From the NCBI GenBank assembly GCA_018433765.1, contig JAHDQO010000002.1:215874-279873 (forward strand): a stretch of 64,000 nucleotides of DNA. The letters run 5' to 3'. Origin of the DNA: Tissierellales bacterium. Lineage in GTDB: Bacteria; Bacillota; Clostridia; Tissierellales; Sedimentibacteraceae. Below, piece by piece: positions 17,648 through 26,202 of the stretch (position 1 is its first letter; each line of letters opens with the position of its first letter). A program made the position numbers and the translations under genes. The notes under the pieces are model-generated. The model was not told the origin of the DNA, searched no databases, and was given only the letters and a program-made list of their open reading frames with translations.

Positions 17648-19315
17648 TTAAACTTCCATAATAATAGGTAATATCATAGGATTTCTTTCTATTTTACCAT
17701 ATACAAAGCTGTTTAAATCTTCTTTAATCATACTCTTCATAGATGCCCAATCTTTTATATTAGCTTCTCTACACTTAGTCAAAGCACCATTTACTATTTC
17801 TTTAGATGCCTCAATTAGATCTTCATTTTCTCTAACATATATAAAACCTCTTGATATAATATCAGGTCCAGCTATTATTTCTCCAGTTTTTCTTTCAATA
17901 GTAACAACGGATATTATCAATCCATTTTCAGACAAATGTTTTCTATCTCTTAAAACTATATTTCCAACGTCTCCTACACCTAAGCCGTCAACTAATATAT
18001 TACCAGATTGTACAGTTCCAGAAATACTTGCTGATTTAGGTGTAAACTCTATTACATCTCCGTTTTTAGCAATAATGGTATTCTTTTCTTTTGTCCCTAA
18101 TTGTATTGCAATTTCTGCATGATGTTTTAAATGTCTATATTCTCCATGTACAGGTATAAAAAACTTAGGTTTAAGAAGAGTCAGCATAAGTTTAAGTTCT
18201 TCTTGTTTTGCGTGTCCTGAAACATGTATATCTTCTAAAGCATCATAAACTACTTCTGCACCCTTTTCATATAATAAATTTATTACTCGTGCAACAGTTT
18301 TCTCATTTCCTGGTATAGGGCTTGCTGAAATAATTACAACATCACCTTTTTTTAATTCAATTTTTCTATGATCATTAGATGCCATTCTTGATAATGCAGA
18401 CATTGGTTCGCCTTGACTTCCTGTAGTCAATATAACAATTTCATCATCTTTATATTTTTTTAATTCGTTTACATGAACCAAAGTATTATCAGGAACATCT
18501 AAATATCCTAATTCTTTTCCTACCCTAACAACATTTACCATACTTCTGCCAGAAGTAACAACTTTTCTATTATATTTAACTGCTGCATTTATAACCTGCT
18601 GAATTCTATGAATGTTAGATGCAAATGTTGCAACTAATATTCTGTTCTTGCAGTCTTTAAATATATCAAATATCTTATTTCCTACAGATCTTTCTGACAT
18701 AGTATAACCTGGTCTTTCTACATTAGTACTATCGGCTAATGCAACAAGTATTCCTTTTCTTCCAAACTCAGCTAATGTATTTAAATCTATAGGTTCTCCG
18801 TTAATTGGTGTGTAATCTATCTTAAAATCACCAGTATGCAGTACAGTCCCTACAGGTGTCTCAATTGCTAATGCTACAGTATCTGGTATACTATGATTAC
18901 TTCTAATAAAAGTTATATTAAAACATCCTAGTTTTAAATTATCTCCTGCCTTAATAACATTTAATTTTGCATCTTCTATTTTATGTTCGTTTAATTTGTT
19001 TTCAACTAGCCCTAATGTTAGTCTAGTCCCATAAATTGGTATATTTAATTTTTTTAGTACATACGGTATACCACCTATGTGGTCTTCATGTCCATGAGTT
19101 ATTACCATACCTTTTACTTTATCTTTATTTTTTAATATGTATGTTATATCAGGTATTACAATATCTATACCTAACATTTCATCTTCTGGAAAAGCAAGGC
19201 CGCAATCTATTATAATAATATCTTTATTATATTCTATTACTGTTATATTTTTGCCTATCTCTCCTAATCCCCCTAAAGGAATTATTTTAAGTTTATGCTT
19301 ATTTTTTTGTGCCAT
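17648..19315 (-). CDS. rnj: Ribonuclease J
   Basis: This 555-aa metallo-beta-lactamase/beta-CASP RNase has 5'-3' exo- and endonuclease activity and takes part in mRNA turnover and rRNA maturation. Marks are the metal motif HGHEDHIGG (near 74), HTGDFKID, the beta-CASP region (VATFASNIHRIQQV; TGSQGEPMSALSRM; SASPIPGNEK) and HVSGHAKQEELKLML, then FIPVHGEYRHL. The C-terminal domain has the usual length. Only one copy is in the window, so J1 and J2 cannot be told apart. It starts 12 bases after a Fur-family gene. Confidence 0.95.
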   Translation of the reverse strand: MAQKNKHKLKIIPLGGLGEIGKNITVIEYNKDIIIIDCGLAFPEDEMLGIDIVIPDITYILKNKDKVKGMVITHGHEDHIGGIPYVLKKLNIPIYGTRLTLGLVENKLNEHKIEDAKLNVIKAGDNLKLGCFNITFIRSNHSIPDTVALAIETPVGTVLHTGDFKIDYTPINGEPIDLNTLAEFGRKGILVALADSTNVERPGYTMSERSVGNKIFDIFKDCKNRILVATFASNIHRIQQVINAAVKYNRKVVTSGRSMVNVVRVGKELGYLDVPDNTLVHVNELKKYKDDEIVILTTGSQGEPMSALSRMASNDHRKIELKKGDVVIISASPIPGNEKTVARVINLLYEKGAEVVYDALEDIHVSGHAKQEELKLMLTLLKPKFFIPVHGEYRHLKHHAEIAIQLGTKEKNTIIAKNGDVIEFTPKSASISGTVQSGNILVDGLGVGDVGNIVLRDRKHLSENGLIISVVTIERKTGEIIAGPDIISRGFIYVRENEDLIEASKEIVNGALTKCREANIKDWASMKSMIKEDLNSFVYGKIERNPMILPIIMEV

Positions 19316-19327
19316 CTCAACATCTCC

Positions 19328-19768
19328 TTATTTCTTACAATTACTACAAACACCAGTAAATTTTAAACTGTGATTGTGTATTTTAAAGTCGTACTGTTCT
19401 TCAATTATTTTTTTTAAAGGATTTAATAAATCTTCTTTAACCTCTATTATTTCCCCGCATTTTTCACAAATTAAATGATGATGTTTATTATTTTGGATTT
19501 TATCTTTAATATTTAATTCATATTTATGATATCCATCATTAAAATTTATTTTATAGACTATTCCTATTTCTTCAAAAATCTGCAGTGTTCTGTTAATAGT
19601 AGCTAATCCTATTTCAGAATATTCGTTAATGACTAATTTGGAAATTTCCTTTGGACTTAAATGGTTGTTTTTTTGTCGGATTAGTATTTCAAAGATATTT
19701 TGTCTCTGAGAAGTAAGTTTATAACCCTTTTTTGTTAATTTTGTTTTCAAAAAATTAACATTACTCAT
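19328..19768 (-). CDS. Fur-family metalloregulator
   Basis: This 146-aa protein has an N-terminal winged helix (KLTSQRQNIFEILI; SPKEISKLVI; LATINRTLQIFEEIGIVYKI) and a dimerisation/metal domain with KHHHLICEKCGEII and a terminal CSNC. The two CxxC pairs make the structural zinc site, and the HHH cluster belongs to the regulatory site. Fur, Zur and PerR cannot be separated safely here; a gene in this position also occurs next to ruvX-yrzB in other Clostridia. It probably binds a palindromic box near its own promoter, but I could not pick one. Confidence 0.85.
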   Translation of the reverse strand: MSNVNFLKTKLTKKGYKLTSQRQNIFEILIRQKNNHLSPKEISKLVINEYSEIGLATINRTLQIFEEIGIVYKINFNDGYHKYELNIKDKIQNNKHHHLICEKCGEIIEVKEDLLNPLKKIIEEQYDFKIHNHSLKFTGVCSNCKK

Positions 19769-19852
19769 TTAAACACCTACTTTATATCATTTAATAACCG
19801 TTTTATTTTGAGTAATTTATTAGTGTATAGTAATACAAACTAGCAAAATTTT

Positions 19853-20101
19853 TTATATAATATCGTCAGCTATCCCTTCATAAATTTCAATAACTTCCTT
19901 CAATTCTTCCGGATCATCAACTATATTAAATATCAATTCATTATTTTGATTTTCTACAACAGAATATACCATTCCTTCGTCAGAATTCTCTTTAGTTAAT
20001 ATAGCATACTTAGTATCATCTATATGAAAAGAAGCTTCTATTATTAATTTTTCCATTTCACCCAGATCATTAATTAATTCAACATATTTTCTATTATCCA
20101 T
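19853..20101 (-). CDS. DUF1292 family protein (YrzB-like)
   Basis: This 82-aa small acidic protein reads like YrzB: EKLIIEASFHIDDTKYAIL and DPEELKEVIEIYEGIADDII are the family's usual beginning and end. Its molecular role is unknown. It overlaps the end of ruvX by 8 bases, and the ireB-ruvX-yrzB order is conserved in Firmicutes; here an oxidoreductase gene separates ireB from the pair. Confidence 0.85.
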   Translation of the reverse strand: MDNRKYVELINDLGEMEKLIIEASFHIDDTKYAILTKENSDEGMVYSVVENQNNELIFNIVDDPEELKEVIEIYEGIADDII

Positions 20102-20519
20102 TTTCCCTCCTATTTTTATCTATATATGTTGTTAATATTTGCACAGCTGCTAACTTATCAATAACCATTTTTCTTTTTTTTCTTTTAACATCTGCATTTA
20201 TTAATATTTTTTCAGATAAACTTGTTGTAAACCTTTCATCTTGATATTCAATTGGCAAATCAAGGTCTAATTTTAATCTATCTGCAAATTTCATTACCTT
20301 TTCACTTTGTATACCTATTGTTCCATCTAGCCGTTTAGGCAGCCCCACAATAATTTTACTTACTTCGTACAAATTAATTATAGACTTTATTTCTTCTAAG
20401 TCTTTATTATAATTTTTCCTTCTAATAGTCTTTACACCTTGAGCAGTAATCATTAAAGGATCACTTACAGCAACTCCAATTGTCCTATCTCCAACATCCA
20501 ATCCCATTAATCTTTTCAT
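20094..20519 (-). CDS. ruvX: RuvX/YqgF Holliday-junction resolvase-like nuclease
   Basis: This 141-aa RNase H-fold protein (YrrK/YqgF) shows the first acidic motif GLDVGDRTIGVAV, IIVGLPKRLDG, and the later acidic DERFTT with the terminal AAVQILTTYID. Members are linked to pre-16S rRNA 5'-end processing and to resolution of branched DNA. AGGTGATAT precedes the ATG, and the end overlaps the DUF1292 gene. Confidence 0.93.
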   Translation of the reverse strand: MKRLMGLDVGDRTIGVAVSDPLMITAQGVKTIRRKNYNKDLEEIKSIINLYEVSKIIVGLPKRLDGTIGIQSEKVMKFADRLKLDLDLPIEYQDERFTTSLSEKILINADVKRKKRKMVIDKLAAVQILTTYIDKNRRENG

Positions 20520-20527
20520 ATATCACC

Positions 20528-21475
20528 TCAAATAATTTTAATGCAAAATTCATCACATACATCCGCACAATAGCTACAAAGTACACATTTATTCATATCT
20601 ACATGGCATTTATTATCCTTTATTGACAATGCATTCTGAGTACATCTTTCAACACATTTGCCGCATCCTTTACACCAATATGATACTAATAATTTTCTTT
20701 GCTGAGTATTTAATTTCTCCGTAATTTCTGATGGAATTTTTTTACCTTCCAAATATAATAAATTAGCATCTATTTCTTCTTTTGTTCTCATTCCTACAGC
20801 AATTGAATCAACTTCTTTTATATTCTTTACATAGTTAAATGCTTTTTTTGTATCATTTATCAAATGTCCACCTCCATAAGGCTTCATAGATAAAATGAAC
20901 TTATTATTATTTTTAGCTAATTTTATATTTTTAATCATTTCATCAACGGTTCCATCTTGTATACCTATTCCTTTAATATTTAGTATAGGAAATAATATTT
21001 CAATTTCTTTATATTTAATGCAGTCATTTACAGCTTTTATTCTATGCGTAGAAATACCAAAATGTTTTATGATTCCCTTTTGCTTATATTCTAAAAATCT
21101 TTCTACAGCTTTGTAATGGCCAAGAAAGTTATTTCCATTATCTAATTCATGAAGCATAAATATATCTATATACTCTGTATTCATTTCTTTTAAAGCTTTA
21201 TTTATACTATAGTCTGCTGTTTTTTTATCATATGCATAACTTTTTGATGATATAAATATATCTTCTCTTTTTTTATCCTTTAAAAATTCTCTTAGTAAAC
21301 TATAATTATCATATAATTCTGCTGTGTCTAGAAAATTAACTCCTTTTTGATAAGCATAATTAAGAAGTTTTACATTGTTAGCTACAGTATTATCATTTTG
21401 TAATTTACTTAACGATAAAGTTCCATAACAAATTCTTGATACTTTACCAGTATCAAATAAATCTATGTATTCCAT
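20528..21475 (-). CDS. Aldo/keto reductase fused to a 2[4Fe-4S] ferredoxin domain
   Basis: This 315-aa protein has an aldo/keto reductase barrel (residues 1 to about 255: DTAELYDNYSLL with the Tyr, ISSKSY with the Lys, MLHELDNG, GISTHRIKAV) and a C-terminal ferredoxin domain with two CxxCxxCxxxC sets (CKGCGKCVERC; CVLCSYCADVC). Such fusions are common in anaerobes, where the electron donor is probably ferredoxin rather than NADPH; the substrate is unknown. The gene sits between ireB and ruvX, interrupting a normally tight cluster, with an inverted repeat between it and ireB. Confidence 0.85.
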   Translation of the reverse strand: MEYIDLFDTGKVSRICYGTLSLSKLQNDNTVANNVKLLNYAYQKGVNFLDTAELYDNYSLLREFLKDKKREDIFISSKSYAYDKKTADYSINKALKEMNTEYIDIFMLHELDNGNNFLGHYKAVERFLEYKQKGIIKHFGISTHRIKAVNDCIKYKEIEILFPILNIKGIGIQDGTVDEMIKNIKLAKNNNKFILSMKPYGGGHLINDTKKAFNYVKNIKEVDSIAVGMRTKEEIDANLLYLEGKKIPSEITEKLNTQQRKLLVSYWCKGCGKCVERCTQNALSIKDNKCHVDMNKCVLCSYCADVCDEFCIKII

Positions 21476-21535
21476 ATTAATTTTACATTCCTTTTTAAGA
21501 TAAATAATATTTCGTTTTGGTTATCTACCACAAAT

Positions 21536-21564
21536 TAAGCAGTATATTTTCTATATACTGCTTA
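21536..21564 (-). terminator. Inverted repeat between ireB and the reductase gene (weak terminator)
   Basis: A 12-base-pair inverted repeat, TAAGCAGTATAT with a 5-base loop, overlaps the ireB stop. On the minus strand it is followed only by ATTTG, a poor T-run. It may attenuate or protect the transcript rather than stop it fully. Confidence 0.45.
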
Positions 21565-21825
21565 TAACTCTATCACATCTAGATAAACATTTAAAATTTC
21601 TTCTAGTAGTTCGTCTCTTTCAACTTTCCGAATCAAACTTCTTGCATTATTGTGACTTGTTATGTATGTAGGGTCTCCCGATAATATATATCCTATAAGC
21701 TGATTGTTTGGATTATATCCTTTCTCTCGTAGAGCAAGGTAAACTTGTGAGAGTATTTCTCTTGCTTCATTGAGCTTTTGCATATCATAATTAAATTTTG
21801 CAGTATTATTTTCACCTTTTCCCAT
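21562..21825 (-). CDS. ireB: IreB family regulatory phosphoprotein (UPF0297/YrzL)
   Basis: This 87-aa protein carries the strongly conserved family core [43 protein letters not shown], seen here from about residue 36. In Enterococcus IreB is a substrate of the Ser/Thr kinase IreK at N-terminal threonines; a Thr is present in NTAKFNYD. It follows alaS by 76 bases as in other Firmicutes. The start is placed at ATG 21825, with AGAGGTG six bases before it; a GTG three codons earlier lies within that ribosome site. Confidence 0.92.
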   Translation of the reverse strand: MGKGENNTAKFNYDMQKLNEAREILSQVYLALREKGYNPNNQLIGYILSGDPTYITSHNNARSLIRKVERDELLEEILNVYLDVIEL

Positions 21826-21901
21826 TATTAACACCTCTTATTCTATTATATGTTAAAATTATCGTAAAATCAAACATTTTAACATAGGCGTTAGGCTAAA
21901 A

Positions 21902-24529
21902 CTATTGTTTTCCTATTATTTCTTTTACTTTAATAAAAGCTTCTTCTATTTTTTTAGGATCTTTTCCTCCTGCTTGAGCAAAATTAGGTCTTCCGCCGCC
22001 GCCACCGCCAGTGATTTTAGCCGCTTCTTTAACAATATTTCCTGCATGCATACCTTTTTCTATTAAATCATTTGTAACAGAAGAAACAAATAGCACTTTA
22101 TTATTATTGTCAGAAGCTAGAAGAATTACACAACTTTTATTTTTATTTTTTATACTATCAGCTGTTTCTCTTAAAGAATTTGCATCCATACCATTGAATT
22201 TATGTAAAAACAACCTTATTCCATTAACATTTTCATATGCTTCTGTTAGATTGTTTAGCTCATCTTTAATCAGTTTATTTTTTAATATTTGAATTTCTTT
22301 TTCTTTTTGTTTCAATTCACTTTTAATTGTATCTAGTTTTGCTATAATATCTTCTCTTCCTGCTTTCATATTATGCATAAGATTCTCAACAATCTTATTT
22401 GAATCATTTAAAAATTCATAAGCATCAATACCTGTAACAGCTTCTATTCTTCGTACACCTGAAGCTATGCCTCCTTCAGATATAATTTTAAATAAACCTA
22501 TTTTAGAAGTACTATCAATATGAGTACCGCCGCAAAATTCTTTGCTTTCATCTCCTATTTTTACTATTCTTACAGAATCACCGTACTTCTCATCAAATAA
22601 AGCTGTTGCACCAGATTTCTTTGCCTCTTCTAATGGCAGTATACTTGTTTCTACTTGTATATCTTTAAATATTATTTCATTTACTCTTTTTTCTATTTCT
22701 TCAAGCGTTTTTCGTTTTATTGATTCAAAATGTGTAAAATCAAATCTCAATCTAGAAATATCTACAAGTGATCCTGCTTGATTAACATGTTCTCCTAATA
22801 CATCTTTAAGAACTTTATGCAAAATATGTGTTGCAGTATGGTTCTTAGAATATTTTAATCTTTTTTGTAAATCAACAGAAGCTGTAATTATGTCACCCTT
22901 TTTTAGTTTACCTTTTTTTACGCGCACTTTATGAATAAATATATTATTATTTCCTTTTATTGTATCTATAACTTCAGCTTCTACTTCACTATTGGTTAAG
23001 TAACCAGCATCACCTTTTTGACCACCGCATTCTGCGTAAAAAGGTGTTTTCTCTAAAATTACTATACCCTCTTCTGATTCATTTATTATTCCATTTTCCT
23101 CGTTTGAAACTATGATATTTAAAATCTCTGATTTACATGATATTTCATCGTAACCAACAAATAATGTACTCTGCTCATTTAATATAATATTGCTACCAGT
23201 CCATGTGCTAGAACCAACATTTTCTCTTGCAACTCTAGCTCTTTGTCTCTGTTCTTCCATAAGTTGATAAAATTCTTTTTTATCAAACACTATATTTTTT
23301 TCTGACAATATTTCTTCAGTTAATTCTACTGGAAATCCATATGTATCATATAGTTTAAAAACAATTTCTGATTTTAAAATGCTCGTATTCTTTTCAGAAT
23401 TATTTTTAATTTCTTTATTTAATATTTCTAACCCTTGATCAATAGTCTTTTTAAATCTGTCTTCTTCTAAATTTATAATTTTTTCTATATAGCTTTCTTT
23501 TTCTATTAGCTCAGGATAGGTTTTTTTCCAATACTTTATTACCAATTTTGATAACGTATTTATAAAGTTATCATTAACACCTAATAATTTTCCATGTCTA
23601 GAAGCTCTTCTTAATAAACGTCTTAAAACATATCCTCTGCCTTCATTTGAAGGAATAATACCATCACAAATCATAAAAGTTACAGCTCTTACATGATCAC
23701 ATATTATTCGAATAGAAATATCATTTTGTGAATCAGCATTATATTTAGCACCAGTTATTTTTTCTATTTCTTTTATAATATCACTCATTGGAGCTATATC
23801 AAATATACTTTCTTTTCCCTGCAATACTGTAGCTATTCTTTCTAGTCCCATACCTGTATCAATATTAGGATTAGGAAGTGGATTATAATTACCGTTTTTA
23901 TCTTTGTTATATTGTGTAAATACTAGATTCCACACTTCAACATATCTATCACAATCACAACCCGGCTTACATTCAGGATTAGAACAGCCATACTTATCTC
24001 CACGATCGTAATAAATTTCAGAACATGGTCCACTTGGTCCAACTTCAAGTTCCCAAAAATTATCTTCTTTTCCTAATTTTACAATCCTGCTTTTATCAAT
24101 ACCTATCTTTTCTTTCCATAATGTATATGCTTCATCATCATCTTTATAAACTGATACCCATAATTTTTCCTCAGGTATTTCCATTACTTCGGTTAAAAAC
24201 TCCCATGCCCAACTTATAGCTTGTTCTTTGAAATAGTCTCCAAATGAAAAATTACCAAGCATCTCAAAAAAAGTTGCATGTCTTGAAGTGTATCCTACAT
24301 TTTCAATGTCTCCTGTCCTAACACACTTTTGACACGTTGTCATTCTTTTTTTTGGTGGTTTTTCCACTCCTGTGAAAAATTTCTTTAAAGGTGCCATACC
24401 TGCATTAATTATAAGTAAACTCTTATCATCTTTAGGAACAAGAGAAAAACTGTGCTCTATTAAATGATCTTTAGTTTCAAAAAATTTCAAAAATTCTTTT
24501 CTTATATTATCAACCGAATATTTATTCAT
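21902..24529 (-). CDS. alaS: Alanyl-tRNA synthetase
   Basis: This 875-aa AlaRS is of full normal length. The class II catalytic core (RHATFFEMLGNFSFGDYFK, GMGLERIA) is followed by the tRNA-recognition domain, the editing domain with the zinc motifs HTATHILH and CGGTHIDS, a coiled coil (about 710-760) and the C-Ala domain with the glycine-rich GGGGGGRPNFAQAGGKDP. It charges tRNA-Ala and clears Ser/Gly errors. GGAGGATAAC precedes the ATG. It has its own strong promoter (24625-24654). No T-box is seen in the short leader. Confidence 0.97.
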   Translation of the reverse strand: MNKYSVDNIRKEFLKFFETKDHLIEHSFSLVPKDDKSLLIINAGMAPLKKFFTGVEKPPKKRMTTCQKCVRTGDIENVGYTSRHATFFEMLGNFSFGDYFKEQAISWAWEFLTEVMEIPEEKLWVSVYKDDDEAYTLWKEKIGIDKSRIVKLGKEDNFWELEVGPSGPCSEIYYDRGDKYGCSNPECKPGCDCDRYVEVWNLVFTQYNKDKNGNYNPLPNPNIDTGMGLERIATVLQGKESIFDIAPMSDIIKEIEKITGAKYNADSQNDISIRIICDHVRAVTFMICDGIIPSNEGRGYVLRRLLRRASRHGKLLGVNDNFINTLSKLVIKYWKKTYPELIEKESYIEKIINLEEDRFKKTIDQGLEILNKEIKNNSEKNTSILKSEIVFKLYDTYGFPVELTEEILSEKNIVFDKKEFYQLMEEQRQRARVARENVGSSTWTGSNIILNEQSTLFVGYDEISCKSEILNIIVSNEENGIINESEEGIVILEKTPFYAECGGQKGDAGYLTNSEVEAEVIDTIKGNNNIFIHKVRVKKGKLKKGDIITASVDLQKRLKYSKNHTATHILHKVLKDVLGEHVNQAGSLVDISRLRFDFTHFESIKRKTLEEIEKRVNEIIFKDIQVETSILPLEEAKKSGATALFDEKYGDSVRIVKIGDESKEFCGGTHIDSTSKIGLFKIISEGGIASGVRRIEAVTGIDAYEFLNDSNKIVENLMHNMKAGREDIIAKLDTIKSELKQKEKEIQILKNKLIKDELNNLTEAYENVNGIRLFLHKFNGMDANSLRETADSIKNKNKSCVILLASDNNNKVLFVSSVTNDLIEKGMHAGNIVKEAAKITGGGGGGRPNFAQAGGKDPKKIEEAFIKVKEIIGKQ

Positions 24530-24593
24530 GTTATCCTCCGTTTAAAATTCACTACAATTTATAATTTTACGCCCCAAGTATTTTCAAATACAT

Positions 24594-24620
24594 CCAATTA
24601 AACCAATTAAACCAATTAAG
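24594..24620. repeat. Three tandem 9-bp repeats in the alaS leader
   Basis: CCAATTAAA occurs three times head to tail (24594, 24603, 24612; the last ends in G). The array starts about 5 bases downstream of the alaS -10 box, so it covers the predicted transcription start. It may be a regulator site or a slippage product. Confidence 0.8.
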
Positions 24621-24624
24621 TTAA

Positions 24625-24654
24625 ATTATACGGCAATAATTCAATAATTGTCAA
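24625..24654 (-). promoter_or_regulatory. Sigma-A promoter for alaS
   Basis: On the minus strand TTGACA (24654-24649) and TATAAT (24630-24625) are both perfect matches, with an 18-base spacer, in the 141-base gap between mnmA and alaS. The leader to the ATG is about 90 bases. Confidence 0.8.
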
Positions 24655-24670
24655 CCTAGAACTTAATTAT

Positions 24671-25708
24671 TTAATCTATTATTCCTCCACCTACTAGCAT
24701 ATCACCCTTATAAAAGACTATTGATTGTCCTTTTGCAATTGCTCTAACAGGATTTTTGAATTTAACATGAATATGATTATCTTTCTTTTTAAGATTAACT
24801 TCTTCTTCATCGGCACCATATCTAATTTTTGCTGTTAACACAATATTTTCAAACTCAAATTCATTATCAATAAAATTGTAATCAGAAATATACAATGAAT
24901 CTTTAAATAAATCTTGATTTTCTCCAAGCGTTACAGTGTTATTTTTTACATTAATGTCTATCACATAAGTAGGTTTTCCTAAAGCTATTCCTAAACCTTT
25001 TCTTTGACCTATAGTATAATTAATTACTCCGTTATGATTTCCTAGGACATTGCCTTTTTTGTCTATAAAATTTCCTTTTTTGATATTTATTTTGCTATAA
25101 TCTGTTATAAAATCAAAATACTTGTTGTCTTTTATAAAACATATTTCTTGACTTTCCTTTTTTTTATATATCTCAATATTTGATTTCTTAACTATTTCTC
25201 TTGTTAAATCTTTTGATTCGATATCTCCAAGAGGAAATATTACTCTACTTAATATTTTCTGATTTAATTTATATAAAAAGTATGTTTGATCTTTATTTCT
25301 ATTAGCAGGCTTCAGTATATAGTATTTGCCGTTTTTTTCTTTCAATTTTGCATATGTTCCAGTTGCTACATATTCAATTCCTAAATCATCAGCTGTATTT
25401 AAAAACTTTCCAAATTTAACCATTTTATTGCATAAAATACATGGATTTGGAGTTCGTCCTTTAAGATACTCATTCACAAAATAATCTATTATTTCATTTT
25501 TGAATTCTTTTCTATAATCTAAAACTATGTGGTTTATCCCTATTTTTTTGGCAGCTTTTATTGAATCATCTACACTTCTTTTAAAGTTAGGTTCATCTGA
25601 TAATATAAATGTTGCACCTGTAACTTCGTAGCCCTTTTCTTTTAAGATAATTGCAGATGCAGTACTATCAACTCCACCGCTCATACCTAATAACACACTA
25701 TTTCCCAA
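24671..25708 (-). CDS. mnmA: tRNA-specific 2-thiouridylase MnmA
   Basis: MnmA adenylates and thiolates wobble U34 of tRNA-Lys, -Glu and -Gln to 2-thiouridine. The 345-aa protein shows the PP-loop GMSGGVDST at residue 8, TPNPCILCNKMVKFG with the catalytic Cys, the second Cys in ESQEICFI, TIGQRKGLGIALG and a C-terminal beta-barrel. It starts with TTG (GAGGTG ahead). It ends a run iscR-nifS-iscU-mnmA: the desulfurase next door is the likely sulfur source. Confidence 0.95.
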   Translation of the reverse strand: MGNSVLLGMSGGVDSTASAIILKEKGYEVTGATFILSDEPNFKRSVDDSIKAAKKIGINHIVLDYRKEFKNEIIDYFVNEYLKGRTPNPCILCNKMVKFGKFLNTADDLGIEYVATGTYAKLKEKNGKYYILKPANRNKDQTYFLYKLNQKILSRVIFPLGDIESKDLTREIVKKSNIEIYKKKESQEICFIKDNKYFDFITDYSKINIKKGNFIDKKGNVLGNHNGVINYTIGQRKGLGIALGKPTYVIDINVKNNTVTLGENQDLFKDSLYISDYNFIDNEFEFENIVLTAKIRYGADEEEVNLKKKDNHIHVKFKNPVRAIAKGQSIVFYKGDMLVGGGIID

Positions 25709-25729
25709 TTATTTCACCTCAGTTTAATT

Positions 25730-26152
25730 TTAATGCTCGTGTACATCTTCGTCTGGATTAAAATCTTCAAGCCCTTTTACTACTAAATTATTCTTTTGAG
25801 CATAGTCATATAAAGCAGATTTCACAGCTTGTTCGGCAAGAACTGAACAATGAACTTTTACTTTTGGAAGTCCACCAAGAGCTTCTACAACCGCTTTATT
25901 TGTTAGCTCAACTGCTTCGTCTACACTTTTTCCTTTTATTAATTCAGTAGCCATGCTTGATGACGCTATAGCTGAGCCACATCCAAATGTTTGAAATTTA
26001 ACATCATCTATAATACCGTTATTAATCTTCATATAAATCTTCATTATATCACCGCATTTAGCATTACCAACCATACCTATACCATCTGCGTCTTTAATTT
26101 CTCCAACATTTCTTGGGTTTCTAAAATGTTCCATAACTTTTTCAGTATACAT
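25730..26152 (-). CDS. iscU: Fe-S cluster assembly scaffold IscU/NifU
   Basis: This 140-aa scaffold builds [2Fe-2S]/[4Fe-4S] clusters from sulfide supplied by NifS. The three cluster cysteines are visible in VGNAKCGD, TFGCGSAIASSS and KVHCSVLAEQAV, and the Asp of the first motif follows its Cys directly. The C-terminal HEH-type tail (DEDVHEH) is common in clostridial NifU-like scaffolds. It starts 50 bases after nifS and ends 21 bases before mnmA. Confidence 0.95.
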   Translation of the reverse strand: MYTEKVMEHFRNPRNVGEIKDADGIGMVGNAKCGDIMKIYMKINNGIIDDVKFQTFGCGSAIASSSMATELIKGKSVDEAVELTNKAVVEALGGLPKVKVHCSVLAEQAVKSALYDYAQKNNLVVKGLEDFNPDEDVHEH

Positions 26153-26202
26153 ATTGCCCTCCTTAAAATTTCTTTCGTATTATTTTATATACTACCTATA
26201 TT

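Noticed and set aside
24594-24620. A CRISPR-like array
   Set aside because: The units are 9 bp with no spacers. No other array and no cas gene is present in the window.
24530-24670. A T-box before alaS
   Set aside because: No T-box sequence, no terminator and only about 90 bases of leader; the repeats there are simple tandem units.
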